Shown here piece after piece: positions 44,970-54,717 of a stretch of 64,000 nucleotides of DNA. The DNA comes from Pseudomonas umsongensis. Its GTDB lineage: Bacteria; Pseudomonadota; Gammaproteobacteria; Pseudomonadales; Pseudomonadaceae. Location of the stretch: assembly GCF_002236105.1 (NCBI RefSeq), contig NZ_NIWU01000002.1, positions 310,001-374,000 of the forward strand, given 5' to 3'. Below the pieces are notes generated by a model that saw only the letters and a list, made by a program, of their open reading frames with translations, ran no database searches and was not told the DNA's origin. The position numbers and the translations under genes were made by a program. Within the stretch, counting starts at the first letter, position 1, and each line of letters starts with the position of its first letter.

Positions 44970-45032
44970 GTTTCAACTTTTACTCAATCGACGGGGCGCG
45001 CAAGGCGCCCCGCGTCATAAGCGGGCGGCGTG

Positions 45033-46901
45033 ATGCTGAACAAATACCCTCTGTGGAAATACATTCTGATCCTGGCGGTGCTGGCGATCGGTCTGATTTA
45101 TTCCGCTCCCAATCTTTATCCTGATGACCCGGCCATTCAGGTCAGCGGTGCAAGCACTGCACTGCAGGTCAATCAGGCTGATCTGGATCGTGTGAGCGCT
45201 GCGCTCAAGGAATCCGGGATCAGCGTCAAGGCTGCCACCCTGGCTGCCAACGGCAAGGGCGGTTTGATTCGCCTGACCAAGGCTGAAGACCAGTTGCCGG
45301 CCAAAGACGTCGTGCGCAAGGCATTGGGTGATGACTACGTCGTTGCACTGAACCTGGCGCAAACCACCCCGCAATGGCTGCGCAGCCTGGGCGCGCACCC
45401 GATGAAGCTGGGCCTGGACTTGTCCGGTGGCGTGCACTTCCTGCTGGAAGTGGACATGGACAAAGCCCTGGATGCACGTTTGAAAGTGTACGAAGGCGAT
45501 GTGAAGAGCCTGTTGCGTAAAGAGAAACTGCGCTATCGCAGCCTGCCGCAACTCAATGGCGCCATTCAGCTGGGCTTCTCCGATGAAGACAGTCGTGAAC
45601 AGGCCCGCAGCCTGATCCGCAAGAATTTCAACGATTTCGACATTGTTCCGGCCGACCTCAATGGCCAGCCGGTGCTGCGTCTGGCGATGACCCCGGCCAA
45701 GCTGGCGGAAATCCGCGAATACTCCATCAAGCAGAACTTGACCACGGTCCGTAACCGCGTCAACGAGCTGGGTGTTGCCGAACCGATCGTCCAGCGTCAG
45801 GGCGCCAACCGCATCGTGGTTGAGCTGCCGGGCGTGCAGGACACTGCCGAAGCCAAGCGTATCCTCGGCAAGACGGCCAACCTTGAGTTCCGCCTGGCCG
45901 CCGAGCCTGGCGCTTCGAAGGCCACCTCCGAGGAATTCGAGTTCCGTGAGGGCAAGCGTCCTCCTGCGCTGATCGAGCGTGGCCTGATCATCACCGGTGA
46001 CCAAGTGACTGACGCCAAGGCTGGTTTCGGCGAGCACGGTACGCCAGAAGTGAACATCCGCCTGGATGGCCACGGTGGCGAGCTGATGAGCCGTGCGACC
46101 CGTTCGAACGTGGGTCGCAGCATGGCGGTGATCTTCATCGAGCAGCGTCCGGTTACCACTTACACCAAGCAGATGGTTAATGGCGTCGAGAAAGACGTTC
46201 CGGTTCAAACGTTCAAAGAAGAGAAGAAGATCATCAGCCTGGCGACCATCCAGTCGCCGCTGGGTGCGCAATTCCGCATCACCGGCCTGAACGGCCAGGG
46301 CGAGTCGTCCGAACTGGCCCTGCTGCTGCGTGCCGGTGGCCTGGCTGCACCGATGTACTTCGCTGAAGAGCGCACCATTGGCCCGAGCCTGGGTGCCGAC
46401 AACATCACCAAAGGTATCGATGCGTCGCTGTGGGGCATGCTGTTTGTCTCGCTGTTCATCATCGCCATCTACCGCTTCTTCGGTATCATCGCCACCGTTG
46501 CACTGACGGTGAACATGGTGTTGCTGCTGGCCTTGATGTCGCTGCTGGGGGCCACGCTGACCCTGCCGGGCATCGCCGGTATCGTGTTGACCATGGGTAT
46601 GGCGGTCGACGCCAACGTGCTGATCTTCTCGCGGATTCGTGAAGAGATTGCCGCGGGCATGACTGTGCAGCGCGCAATCAACGAAGGCTTCGGCCGGGCA
46701 TTCACCGCGATTCTCGACGCCAACCTGACCACCTTGCTGGTCGGCGGCATCCTGTTTGCCATGGGCACAGGGCCGGTCAAGGGCTTCGCAGTGACCATGT
46801 CCCTCGGGATCTTTACCTCGATGTTTACGGCCATCATGGTGACCCGCGCGATGGTCAACCTGATCTTCGGCGGACGTGACTTCAAGAAGTTGTGGATTTA
46901 A
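45033..46901 (+). CDS. secD: Protein translocase subunit SecD
   Basis: The 622-aa inner-membrane protein uses the proton gradient with SecF to pull exported proteins through SecYEG. It has a TM helix, a large periplasmic domain including KLGLDLSGGVHFLLEVDM, and the C-terminal five-TM RND-like part (GMAVDANVLIFSRIREE). The ATG at 45033 follows a GTG in the same frame. In the operon yajC-secD-secF. Confidence 0.95.
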   Translation: MLNKYPLWKYILILAVLAIGLIYSAPNLYPDDPAIQVSGASTALQVNQADLDRVSAALKESGISVKAATLAANGKGGLIRLTKAEDQLPAKDVVRKALGDDYVVALNLAQTTPQWLRSLGAHPMKLGLDLSGGVHFLLEVDMDKALDARLKVYEGDVKSLLRKEKLRYRSLPQLNGAIQLGFSDEDSREQARSLIRKNFNDFDIVPADLNGQPVLRLAMTPAKLAEIREYSIKQNLTTVRNRVNELGVAEPIVQRQGANRIVVELPGVQDTAEAKRILGKTANLEFRLAAEPGASKATSEEFEFREGKRPPALIERGLIITGDQVTDAKAGFGEHGTPEVNIRLDGHGGELMSRATRSNVGRSMAVIFIEQRPVTTYTKQMVNGVEKDVPVQTFKEEKKIISLATIQSPLGAQFRITGLNGQGESSELALLLRAGGLAAPMYFAEERTIGPSLGADNITKGIDASLWGMLFVSLFIIAIYRFFGIIATVALTVNMVLLLALMSLLGATLTLPGIAGIVLTMGMAVDANVLIFSRIREEIAAGMTVQRAINEGFGRAFTAILDANLTTLLVGGILFAMGTGPVKGFAVTMSLGIFTSMFTAIMVTRAMVNLIFGGRDFKKLWI

Positions 46902-46910
46902 GGGGCTGCC

Positions 46911-47825
46911 ATGTTACGTACAATCAACTTCATGGGCGTTCGCAACGTTGCGTTCGGCGTCACATTGTTCCTTACCGTGCTGGCCTTGTTCAGCGTCGCC
47001 ACCAAGGGCATGAACTGGGGCCTGGACTTCACCGGCGGTACGCTCATCGAGCTGACCTACGAGCGTCCGGCCGACGTCACCAAGGTGCGTGAGCAACTGG
47101 TGACCGCGGGTTATCACGAAGCCATCGTGCAGAACTTCGGTGCGACCACCGACCTGCTGGTGCGTATGCCGGGTGAAGATCCACAACTGGGTCACCAGGT
47201 GGCCGAGGCCTTGCAGAAGGTCGGCGGCGAAAACCCGGCGACGGTCAAGCGCGTCGAGTTCGTCGGCCCGCAGGTGGGTGAAGAGCTTCGCGACCAGGGC
47301 GGCCTCGGCATGCTGATGGCGCTGGGCGGCATCCTGATCTACCTGGCGTTCCGCTTCCAGTGGAAGTTCGCGGTCGGGGCGATCGTGTCCCTGATCCACG
47401 ACGTGATCGTGACCATCGGTATCCTGTCGTTCTTCCAGATCACCTTCGACCTGACGGTGCTGGCGGCGGTACTGGCGATCATCGGTTACTCGCTCAACGA
47501 CACCATCGTAGTATTCGACCGGGTTCGTGAGAACTTCCGGGTACTGCGCAAGGCCAGCCTGATCGAGAACATCAACATCTCGACCACGCAAACCCTGCTG
47601 CGCACCATGGCCACCTCGATCTCCACCTTGCTGGCGATCGCGGCCCTGCTGTTCTTCGGTGGTGACAACCTGTTCGGCTTCTCCATCGCGCTGTTTATTG
47701 GTGTATTGGCGGGTACTTACTCCTCGATCTACATCGCCAACGTGGTGCTGATCTGGCTGAACCTGAGCTCCGAAGACCTGATTCCTGCGGCCAACACCGA
47801 GAAGGAAGTCGACGACCGTCCTTGA
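46911..47825 (+). CDS. secF: Protein translocase subunit SecF
   Basis: The 304-aa partner of SecD shows GLDFTGGTLIEL in the periplasmic part and GYSLNDTIVVFDRVREN in the RND-like TM part. AGGGG precedes the ATG. A terminator follows its stop, ending the operon. Confidence 0.95.
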   Translation: MLRTINFMGVRNVAFGVTLFLTVLALFSVATKGMNWGLDFTGGTLIELTYERPADVTKVREQLVTAGYHEAIVQNFGATTDLLVRMPGEDPQLGHQVAEALQKVGGENPATVKRVEFVGPQVGEELRDQGGLGMLMALGGILIYLAFRFQWKFAVGAIVSLIHDVIVTIGILSFFQITFDLTVLAAVLAIIGYSLNDTIVVFDRVRENFRVLRKASLIENINISTTQTLLRTMATSISTLLAIAALLFFGGDNLFGFSIALFIGVLAGTYSSIYIANVVLIWLNLSSEDLIPAANTEKEVDDRP

Positions 47826-47856
47826 AGGCCAATTCCTTCGGCGATGTAGTCCAAAA

Positions 47857-47886
47857 AGGCGCGAGTTGAACTCGCGCCTTTTTTTA
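47857..47886 (+). terminator. Intrinsic terminator after secF
   Basis: Stem AAGGCGCGAGT/ACTCGCGCCTT followed by seven Ts. Confidence 0.9.
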
Positions 47887-47944
47887 TACTCCAAGGCTGG
47901 GAGAAGCGCAGACGCGCTCCGCATGTGATGTTCAGGAGGTTCAT

Positions 47945-48496
47945 GTGAACAAGTCGATGCTGGTTGGTGCTGTACTGGGTGCTGTCGGTGTAACTGCCGG
48001 CGGTGCTGTGGCCACCTACAGCCTGGTTAAGGATAATGGCCCTGAGTACGCGCAAGTACTCGCCGTTGAGCCGGTCAAGACGCAAATCAAGACTCCACGT
48101 GAAGTGTGCAAGGATGTAGCGGTCACCCGGCAAGCGCCGGTCAAAGATCAACACCAGATTGCCGGTACCGTGGTAGGTGCGCTGGCAGGTGGTTTGCTGG
48201 GTAACCAGATCGGCGGCGGCACGGGCAAGAAGATTGCCACGGTTGCAGGCGCTGTCGGTGGTGGTTATGCCGGTAACAAGGTGCAGGAGGGCATGCAAGA
48301 GCGTGACACCTACACCACGACGCAGACCCGTTGTAATACGGTGAATGACATAAGCGACAAGGTCGTGGGTTACGACGTGCGTTATTCGCTTGATGGCAAG
48401 GAAGGCAAGGTGCGGATGGATCGCGATCCAGGGAACCAGATCCCTGTGGATAAAGAGGGCAAGTTGATCTTGTCGGAGAATCAGCAGGCGCATTAA
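47945..48496 (+). CDS. Glycine-zipper 2TM envelope protein
   Basis: The 183-aa protein has an N-terminal hydrophobic helix (MLVGAVLGAVGVTAGGAVA) and a glycine-zipper pair (AGTVVGALAGGLLGNQIGGGTGKK, GAVGGGYAGNKVQ), as in the 17-kDa antigen/SlyB-like family. The C-terminal domain follows TTTQTRCNTV. The GTG at 47945 has AGGAGG upstream. A role in envelope integrity is known for relatives; no specific function is shown here. Confidence 0.8.
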   Translation: MNKSMLVGAVLGAVGVTAGGAVATYSLVKDNGPEYAQVLAVEPVKTQIKTPREVCKDVAVTRQAPVKDQHQIAGTVVGALAGGLLGNQIGGGTGKKIATVAGAVGGGYAGNKVQEGMQERDTYTTTQTRCNTVNDISDKVVGYDVRYSLDGKEGKVRMDRDPGNQIPVDKEGKLILSENQQAH

Positions 48497-48520
48497 TCCG
48501 CTGAAGTCAGATTCAAAAAG

Positions 48521-48544
48521 AAGCACCCTGCGGGGTGCTTTTTT
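48521..48544 (+). terminator. Intrinsic terminator of the glycine-zipper gene
   Basis: Stem AGCACCC/GGGTGCT with a short loop and a T tract, 25 bases after the stop. Confidence 0.88.
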
Positions 48545-48575
48545 GTGCGCACGAGTCATGCCGCACCCCAATCCC

Positions 48576-48669
48576 CTGTGGGAGCGAGCCTGCTCGCGAA
48601 GGCGTCCCCGCATCCAGCAATGATGGCGGCTGATACACCGCTTTCGCGAGCAGGCTCGCTCCCACAGGG
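48576..48669. repeat. REP inverted-repeat pair (gtgggagcgagcctgctcgcg type)
   Basis: Two near-perfect opposed arms bracket about 50 bp between the convergent glycine-zipper and suhB genes. Confidence 0.88.
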
Positions 48670-48703
48670 GGGTAGTGTTGCCGCCGGAGATGGATTCCAG
48701 GCA

Positions 48704-48728
48704 TAAAAAAAGCACCCCGTAGGGTGCT
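48704..48728 (-). terminator. Intrinsic terminator of suhB
   Basis: Stem AGCACCC/GGGTGCT followed by seven Ts on the minus strand. It is nearly the same stem as the facing terminator at 48521-48544. Confidence 0.88.
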
Positions 48729-48747
48729 TTTTCTGTCGCTTGGGCGC

Positions 48748-49566
48748 TTAGCGCTTCAGCGAGGCCGGCAGGTGCGGCTGGATGGCCGTCAATACTGCCT
48801 TGAAGCATTTGGTGTTGCCGGCTACGACGTGGCCTTTTTCAAGGAAGTCGTGACCGCCGGTGAAGTCGCTCACCAGGCCGCCTGCTTCCTGGATCAACAG
48901 GGCGCCTGCTGCCATGTCCCACTCGGACAGGCCCGACTCCCAGAAGGCGTCGAAACGACCGGCGGCCACGTAGGCCAGGTCCAGGCTCGCCGAGCCAGCG
49001 CGGCGGATGCCGGCGGTCTGGCCAACCAGGGCGCGGAACATGCCCAGGTAGTTGTCGAGGTTGTCCATCTGGTCGTCACGGAACGGGAAGCCGGTACCCA
49101 GCAAGGCGCCGTCCAGGCTTGTGCGACCGCTGACGCGCAGGCGGCGGCCGTTCAGTTGGGCGCCGCGACCACGGCTGGCGGTGAATTCTTCCTGACGAAC
49201 CGGGTCCAGGACCACAGCGTGTTCCAGGCGACCGCGGTATTTGCAGGCGATGCTGACAGCGAAGTGAGGAATGCCGCGCAGGAAGTTGGTGGTGCCGTCC
49301 AGCGGATCGATGATCCACAGGTACTCTTCGCCTTCGATGCCGGTGCCGGCGTGCAGGCCGGTCTCTTCACCCATGATCGAGTGATTCGGGTACGCCTTGC
49401 GCAGTGCGTCGATGATTTTCTGTTCGGCGGCGCGGTCCACCTCGGATACGTAATCCTTGGCGTCTTTTTCGTCGACCTTGATGGTATCCAGGCGCTCGAT
49501 GGAGCGGAAGATCAATTCACTGGCGCTGCGGGCGGCGCGCAGCGCGATATTCAGCATGGGCTGCAT
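48748..49566 (-). CDS. suhB: Inositol-1-monophosphatase / ribosome-biogenesis factor SuhB
   Basis: The 272-aa enzyme has the family metal site: MGEETG, then WIIDPLDGTTNFLRG and the C-terminal EWDMAAGALLIQEAGG. In E. coli and P. aeruginosa SuhB also joins the rRNA antitermination complex and affects virulence regulation. It is divergent from trmJ. Confidence 0.93.
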   Translation of the reverse strand: MQPMLNIALRAARSASELIFRSIERLDTIKVDEKDAKDYVSEVDRAAEQKIIDALRKAYPNHSIMGEETGLHAGTGIEGEEYLWIIDPLDGTTNFLRGIPHFAVSIACKYRGRLEHAVVLDPVRQEEFTASRGRGAQLNGRRLRVSGRTSLDGALLGTGFPFRDDQMDNLDNYLGMFRALVGQTAGIRRAGSASLDLAYVAAGRFDAFWESGLSEWDMAAGALLIQEAGGLVSDFTGGHDFLEKGHVVAGNTKCFKAVLTAIQPHLPASLKR

Positions 49567-49711
49567 GGATGTGTCACCTAAGGTTGTTAAAGAAAGCCGG
49601 GCATTCTATCAGAAAGTTTCTACAGGAGAAGGACGACGTTCGCTTTCATGGCTTAACGGTAGTGGGCGCTGTAAGATTCTGCTCCCGATAATGTGTTCGA
49701 GAGCGCCTCCC

Positions 49712-50482
49712 TTGCTGCAAAACATTCGTGTCGTCCTGGTCAATACCAGCCATCCGGGCAATATCGGCGGGACCGCGCGCGCCATGAAAAACATGGGGCT
49801 GTCGCGCCTGGTGCTGGTCGAACCGCGCCTGTTTCCGCACCACGAGGCCGATGCCCGTGCTTCCGGTGCCGGTGACATCCTTGAAAAGGCGCAAGTCGTC
49901 GCCACCTTGGAAGATGCCTTGGTCGGCTGCAATCTGGTGCTGGGCACCAGTGCTCGCGACCGGCGCATTCCCTGGCCGCTGCTGGATCCGCGCGAATGCG
50001 GGACCAAAGTGGTCGAGGAGGCCGGGCAGGGGGCCGAGATCGCCCTGGTGTTCGGTCGTGAAGATTCCGGCCTGACCAACGAAGAGCTGCAGCGATGTCA
50101 CTATCACGTGCACATTCCATCAGACCCTGAGTTCAGTTCGCTGAACCTTGGGGCGGCGGTGCAGGTGTTGAGTTATGAAGTGCGCATGGCCTGGCTGGCC
50201 GCCCAAGGTCAGCCAACCAAGGTCGAGAAGGAAGAAGTGGCATCGGTCAAAAGCGCTGAGCTGGCGACTATGGATGAGCTGGAGCGGTTCTATGAGCACC
50301 TGGAACAAACCCTGGTGTCCATCGAATTCCTCGACCCGGAAAAACCACGGCACTTGATGGCGCGCCTGCGCCGGTTGTACGGACGCAGCTCGGTCAGCCG
50401 AGCGGAAATGAACATTTTGCGTGGCATCCTCACGGAAACCCAGAAAGCGGCCCGTGGTGAGCTTCTTAAGCGGAAGGATTAA
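49712..50482 (+). CDS. trmJ: tRNA (cytidine/uridine-2'-O-)-methyltransferase TrmJ
   Basis: The 256-aa SPOUT enzyme methylates the ribose at tRNA position 32. Motifs are [37 protein letters not shown] and the knot-end [22 protein letters not shown]. The TTG at 49712 gives the usual length; an ATG at 49691 would add seven residues. It is followed by cysE with the stop and start side by side. Confidence 0.92.
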   Translation: MLQNIRVVLVNTSHPGNIGGTARAMKNMGLSRLVLVEPRLFPHHEADARASGAGDILEKAQVVATLEDALVGCNLVLGTSARDRRIPWPLLDPRECGTKVVEEAGQGAEIALVFGREDSGLTNEELQRCHYHVHIPSDPEFSSLNLGAAVQVLSYEVRMAWLAAQGQPTKVEKEEVASVKSAELATMDELERFYEHLEQTLVSIEFLDPEKPRHLMARLRRLYGRSSVSRAEMNILRGILTETQKAARGELLKRKD

Positions 50483-50484
50483 TG

Positions 50485-51261
50485 ATGTTTGAGCGTTTGC
50501 GTGAAGATATCCAGAGTGTTTTCCATCGAGACCCGGCAGCGCGTAACGCTTTTGAAGTCCTGACCTGCTACCCCGGCATGCATGCCATCTGGATCCACCG
50601 TTTGTCGGCGATGCTGTGGCGCGCCGACCTTAAATGGCTGGCGCGGCTGGTGTCGAACTTCGGCCGCTGGCTGACCGGGATCGAGATCCACCCGGGGGCC
50701 AAGGTCGGCCGGCGATTCTTCATTGACCATGGCATGGGCATCGTCATTGGTGAAACCGCCGAAATCGGCGATGACGTGACCATTTACCAGGGCGTGACCC
50801 TGGGCGGCACTAGTTGGAACAAGGGCAAGCGCCACCCGACCCTGGGTGATGGTGTGGTGGTCGGCGCCGGTGCCAAGGTGCTTGGCCCGTTCACTGTGGG
50901 GGCGGGTGCCAAAGTCGGCTCCAATGCCGTTGTGACCAAAGAGGTGCCGCCTGGCGCCACGGTGGTGGGCATTCCGGGGCGGATCATCGTCAAGCCGGAC
51001 CAGGAGCTGGATGCCAAGCGCAAGGCCATGGCCGAGAAGATTGGCTTCGATGCCTATGGCGTGACTGAAGACATGCCGGACCCGGTGGCACGCGCCATCA
51101 ACCAGTTGCTCGACCACCTGCAGGCGGTCGATGGGCGTCTGGAGGGGATGTGCGGGGCGTTGAAGGACCTGGGCAGTAATTACTGTGCCAAGGACCTGCC
51201 TTCGCTGCGCGAAGAAGACTTCGCCTGTGTGAAGGACAAGGACCAAAGCCAGGCCGGCTGA
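50485..51261 (+). CDS. cysE: Serine O-acetyltransferase
   Basis: The 258-aa enzyme makes O-acetylserine for cysteine synthesis. The N-terminal helical part ([21 protein letters not shown]) is followed by a left-handed hexapeptide repeat domain ([42 protein letters not shown]). The ATG at 50485 is better spaced from AAGGA than the one at 50482. Cysteine supply fits its place next to the isc cluster. Confidence 0.94.
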   Translation: MFERLREDIQSVFHRDPAARNAFEVLTCYPGMHAIWIHRLSAMLWRADLKWLARLVSNFGRWLTGIEIHPGAKVGRRFFIDHGMGIVIGETAEIGDDVTIYQGVTLGGTSWNKGKRHPTLGDGVVVGAGAKVLGPFTVGAGAKVGSNAVVTKEVPPGATVVGIPGRIIVKPDQELDAKRKAMAEKIGFDAYGVTEDMPDPVARAINQLLDHLQAVDGRLEGMCGALKDLGSNYCAKDLPSLREEDFACVKDKDQSQAG

Positions 51262-51272
51262 ATTCCCCCCCC

Positions 51273-51360
51273 CTGTAGGAGCTGCCGCAGGCTGCGATCT
51301 TTTGATCTTGTCTTATAAAAGCAAAATCAAAAGATCGCAGCCTGCGGCAGCTCCTACAGG
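51273..51360. repeat. REP inverted-repeat pair (gtaggagctgccgcag type)
   Basis: A nearly perfect inverted pair between cysE and iscR, of the same subtype as 367-451. Confidence 0.88.
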
Positions 51361-51442
51361 TCGCATTTAGACAATGGCACCGCGCTAAGCGGTGTGCCAT
51401 TAAGTCGCAGATCCTGATATGATGCGGCCGCTCTTTTGCGGG

Positions 51443-51501
51443 TAAACCTGACTAAAGTACTAGGTCTTATAGTTGACTTAAATACTCGGGAATTGCATAC
51501 T
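51443..51501 (+). promoter_or_regulatory. iscR: iscR promoter with IscR type 1 sites
   Basis: A type 1-like IscR box at 51469-51493 (GTTGACT..ACTCGGG form) overlaps a -35 TTGACT (51473-51478), with a -10 CATACT at 51496-51501 and a 17-bp spacer. A second similar box lies at 51443-51468 (CCTGACT..ACTAGG form). Such sites let [2Fe-2S]-IscR repress the isc operon. Confidence 0.75.
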
Positions 51502-51532
51502 CGCCTCATTCCGAACTCCGTGGTAATTGTCC

Positions 51533-52024
51533 ATGCGACTGACTACAAAAGGCCGATACGCCGTGACCGCCATGCTCGACCTGGCGTTGCACGCGCAGCA
51601 CGGGCCCGTGTCCCTGGCCGATATCTCCGAGCGCCAAGGCATCTCCCTGTCCTACCTCGAGCAGCTGTTTGCCAAATTGCGCCGTAGCAATCTGGTGTCC
51701 AGCGTTCGCGGTCCAGGCGGCGGTTACCAGCTGTCACGCGACATGCAAGGTATCCAGGTCGCCCAGGTGATCGATGCGGTGAACGAATCGGTCGATGCAA
51801 CCAAATGCCAGGGTCAGGGTGATTGCCATCAAGGCGACACCTGCCTGACCCACCACTTGTGGTGCGATCTGAGCTTGCAGATTCACGAATTTCTGAGCGG
51901 TATCAGCTTGGCTGACCTTGTGACTCGCCGTGAGGTGCAAGAAGTAGCCCAGCGTCAGGATCAACGCCGTTGCAACAGCAAGGCGCCACGCCTGGACAAG
52001 ATTGAAGCGTCCGCCGTCGAATGA
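51533..52024 (+). CDS. iscR: Iron-sulfur cluster regulator IscR
   Basis: The 163-aa Rrf2-family protein has a winged helix ([31 protein letters not shown]) and the [2Fe-2S] ligands Cys92, Cys98, Cys104 and His107, at the same spacing as in E. coli. With its cluster it represses its own promoter. It is the first gene of the isc operon. Confidence 0.96.
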   Translation: MRLTTKGRYAVTAMLDLALHAQHGPVSLADISERQGISLSYLEQLFAKLRRSNLVSSVRGPGGGYQLSRDMQGIQVAQVIDAVNESVDATKCQGQGDCHQGDTCLTHHLWCDLSLQIHEFLSGISLADLVTRREVQEVAQRQDQRRCNSKAPRLDKIEASAVE

Positions 52025-52074
52025 CAGCCAGAGAGCTAGCGGCACGCCAGCCAGCCTGATTTAGGAGATAGTCC

Positions 52075-53289
52075 ATGAAATTGCCGATTTACCTTGATTA
52101 CTCTGCGACTACCCCGGTTGATCCGCGTGTCGCGCAAAAGATGAGTGAATGCCTGCTGGTCGACGGAAACTTCGGTAACCCGGCGTCCCGTTCCCACGTG
52201 TTTGGCTGGAAGGCCGAAGAGTCCGTCGAAAACGCCCGTCGTCAGGTGGCCGACCTGGTCAACGCCGACCCGCGTGAAATCGTCTGGACCTCCGGTGCCA
52301 CCGAATCCGACAACCTGGCAATCAAGGGTGCGGCACATTTCTATGCCACCAAAGGCAAGCACCTGATCACCACCAAGATCGAGCACAAGGCTGTCCTGGA
52401 CACCATGCGCCAACTGGAGCGTGAAGGTTTCGAAGTGACCTACATCGAGCCTCGCACCGACGGCCTGGTCACGCCTGAGATGATCGAAGCCGAACTGCGC
52501 GACGACACCATCCTGGTTTCGGTCATGCACGTGAACAACGAAATCGGCACCATCAACGACATCGCGGCCATCGGCGAACTGACCCGTTCCAAGGGCATCC
52601 TGTTCCACGTCGACGCCGCCCAGTCCACTGGCAAGGTCGAGATCGACCTGCAGAAGCTGAAAGTCGACATGATGTCGTTCTCCGCCCACAAGACCTACGG
52701 TCCTAAAGGCATCGGCGCCCTGTACGTCAGCCGCAAGCCACGTGTTCGCATCGAAGCGACCATGCACGGCGGCGGTCACGAGCGCGGCATGCGTTCGGGC
52801 ACCCTGGCGACCCACCAGATCGTCGGCATGGGCGAAGCTTTCCGCGTAGCCAAGGAAGACATGGCTGCCGAGAACGTGCGCATCAAGGCCTTGAGCGACC
52901 GTTTTTACAAGCAGGTCGAGCACCTGGAAGAGCTGTACGTCAACGGCAGCATGACCGCCCGCGTCCCGCACAACCTGAACCTGAGCTTCAACTACGTTGA
53001 AGGCGAGTCGCTGATCATGGCGCTCAAGGACTTGGCGGTTTCGTCCGGTTCGGCCTGCACCTCGGCGTCCCTTGAGCCTTCGTACGTACTGCGCGCCCTG
53101 GGCCGCAACGACGAGCTGGCACACAGCTCGATCCGCTTCACCTTCGGCCGTTTCACCACCGAAGAAGAAATCGATTATGCCGCGCAGAAAGTCTGCGAGG
53201 CCGTTACCAAGCTGCGCGCTTTGTCGCCGCTGTGGGACATGTACAAAGACGGCGTCGATATCTCGAAGATCGAGTGGGCGGCACACTAA
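52075..53289 (+). CDS. iscS: Cysteine desulfurase IscS
   Basis: The 404-aa PLP enzyme supplies sulfur for Fe-S clusters and thio-tRNA modification. The PLP lysine lies in [12 protein letters not shown] and the active cysteine in [20 protein letters not shown] precedes the ATG. Confidence 0.97.
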   Translation: MKLPIYLDYSATTPVDPRVAQKMSECLLVDGNFGNPASRSHVFGWKAEESVENARRQVADLVNADPREIVWTSGATESDNLAIKGAAHFYATKGKHLITTKIEHKAVLDTMRQLEREGFEVTYIEPRTDGLVTPEMIEAELRDDTILVSVMHVNNEIGTINDIAAIGELTRSKGILFHVDAAQSTGKVEIDLQKLKVDMMSFSAHKTYGPKGIGALYVSRKPRVRIEATMHGGGHERGMRSGTLATHQIVGMGEAFRVAKEDMAAENVRIKALSDRFYKQVEHLEELYVNGSMTARVPHNLNLSFNYVEGESLIMALKDLAVSSGSACTSASLEPSYVLRALGRNDELAHSSIRFTFGRFTTEEEIDYAAQKVCEAVTKLRALSPLWDMYKDGVDISKIEWAAH

Positions 53290-53310
53290 ATAAAGAAGCC
53301 GCCAGATACA

Positions 53311-53355
53311 GCTCCTGTAGCGACGCGGCGACTGACGCAAGCGCAGCTACAGGGT
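53311..53355. repeat. Short inverted repeat between iscS and iscU
   Basis: Arms 'cctgtagc' and 'gctacagg' enclose a GC-rich segment with 'gacgc..gcgc'. It resembles a shortened REP and may form an mRNA hairpin that adjusts the iscS/iscU ratio. Confidence 0.5.
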
Positions 53356-53391
53356 CTCAAGAGCGGCCCTGATGAGTGAGGATTGAGAATC

Positions 53392-53778
53392 ATGGCTTAC
53401 AGCGAAAAGGTCATCGACCACTACGAAAACCCGCGCAACGTCGGCAAGATGGACGCGGAAGATCCTGATGTCGGCACCGGCATGGTCGGCGCTCCGGCGT
53501 GCGGCGACGTGATGCGCCTGCAGATCAAGGTCAACGACGCCGGCATCATCGAAGATGCCAAGTTCAAGACCTACGGCTGCGGTTCGGCTATCGCTTCCAG
53601 CTCCCTCGCCACCGAGTGGATGAAGGGCAAGACCCTGGACGAAGCGGAAACCATCAAGAACACCCAGCTGGCTGAAGAGCTGGCCCTGCCGCCAGTCAAA
53701 ATTCACTGCTCGGTACTCGCCGAAGACGCCATCAAGGCGGCCGTTCGCGATTACAAGCAGAAGAAAGGCTTGATCTGA
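53392..53778 (+). CDS. iscU: Fe-S cluster scaffold IscU
   Basis: The 128-aa scaffold has its three ligand cysteines in [19 protein letters not shown] and [10 protein letters not shown], and the LPPVK motif recognised by HscA. The ATG at 53392 ([11 protein letters not shown]) matches the family. Confidence 0.97.
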   Translation: MAYSEKVIDHYENPRNVGKMDAEDPDVGTGMVGAPACGDVMRLQIKVNDAGIIEDAKFKTYGCGSAIASSSLATEWMKGKTLDEAETIKNTQLAEELALPPVKIHCSVLAEDAIKAAVRDYKQKKGLI

Positions 53779-53812
53779 CTTTCAGTTTTTGGCGACGAGT
53801 AAGGAGTCACCG

Positions 53813-54136
53813 ATGGCTATCAGCATGACAGAAGCGGCTGCTCGACACGTGCGACGCTCCCTTGACGGGCGCGGCAAAGGTGAGGGGATTCGCCTGGGTG
53901 TTCGCACCACGGGCTGCTCCGGCCTTGCCTACGTGCTGGAGTTTGTCGACGAGGTGGTTGCAGAGGACCAGGTGTTCGAGAGTCACGGCGAGAAAGTGAT
54001 CATCGACCCGAAAAGCCTGGCCTACCTGGACGGCACCGAGCTCGATTTCGTCAAGGAAGGGTTGAACGAAGGCTTCAAGTTCAACAACCCCAACGTGCGC
54101 GGTGAATGTGGCTGCGGCGAAAGCTTCAACATCTGA
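53813..54136 (+). CDS. iscA: Fe-S assembly A-type carrier IscA
   Basis: The 107-aa protein has the three cysteines of A-type carriers ([10 protein letters not shown] and GECGCGESF). AAGGAG precedes the ATG at 53813. It carries clusters or iron from IscU to client proteins. Confidence 0.96.
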   Translation: MAISMTEAAARHVRRSLDGRGKGEGIRLGVRTTGCSGLAYVLEFVDEVVAEDQVFESHGEKVIIDPKSLAYLDGTELDFVKEGLNEGFKFNNPNVRGECGCGESFNI

Positions 54137-54144
54137 GGCTTGTC

Positions 54145-54666
54145 GTGGGTACTCCTTGTCATTTCGCTTTATTCGAGCTGCAACCGAGCTTCAACCTGGA
54201 TCTCGACCAGCTGGCTACGCGCTACCGTGAGTTGGCGCGCAGTGTTCATCCAGACCGCTTTGCCGACGCTTCCGAGCGGGAGCAGCGGCTGGCGCTAGAG
54301 CAATCCGCGAGCCTCAACGAGGCCTACCAGACGCTCAAGAGTCCACCCAAGCGCGCGCGTTACCTGCTCGCTTTGAATGGTGGTGAGTTGCCGCTGGAGG
54401 TCACGGTGCATGATCCGGAGTTTCTTCTGCAACAGATGGAGTTGCGCGAAGAGCTCGAAGACCTGCAGGACAGCGCCGACCTCAATGGCGTTGCCGTCTT
54501 CAAGCGCCGCCTGAAAGTGGCCCAGGAAAAACTGAACGACAGTTTCGCAGCTTGCTGGAATGATGCAGTGCAACGTGAACAGGCCGAACGCCTGATGCGG
54601 CGCATGCAGTTTCTCGACAAGCTGACCTACGAAGTGCGCCAGCTGGAAGAGCGCCTCGACGATTAA
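54145..54666 (+). CDS. hscB: Fe-S co-chaperone HscB
   Basis: The 173-aa J-protein contains the HPD motif in [12 protein letters not shown] and a C-terminal helical IscU-binding domain. GTG at 54145 with GAGG upstream gives the family's usual length. It works with HscA to release clusters from IscU. Confidence 0.94.
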   Translation: MGTPCHFALFELQPSFNLDLDQLATRYRELARSVHPDRFADASEREQRLALEQSASLNEAYQTLKSPPKRARYLLALNGGELPLEVTVHDPEFLLQQMELREELEDLQDSADLNGVAVFKRRLKVAQEKLNDSFAACWNDAVQREQAERLMRRMQFLDKLTYEVRQLEERLDD

Positions 54667-54717
54667 CCCAGTGCCGCTCCGGTCGCACGCCTGATATACA
54701 GATAAGTCCTGATAACG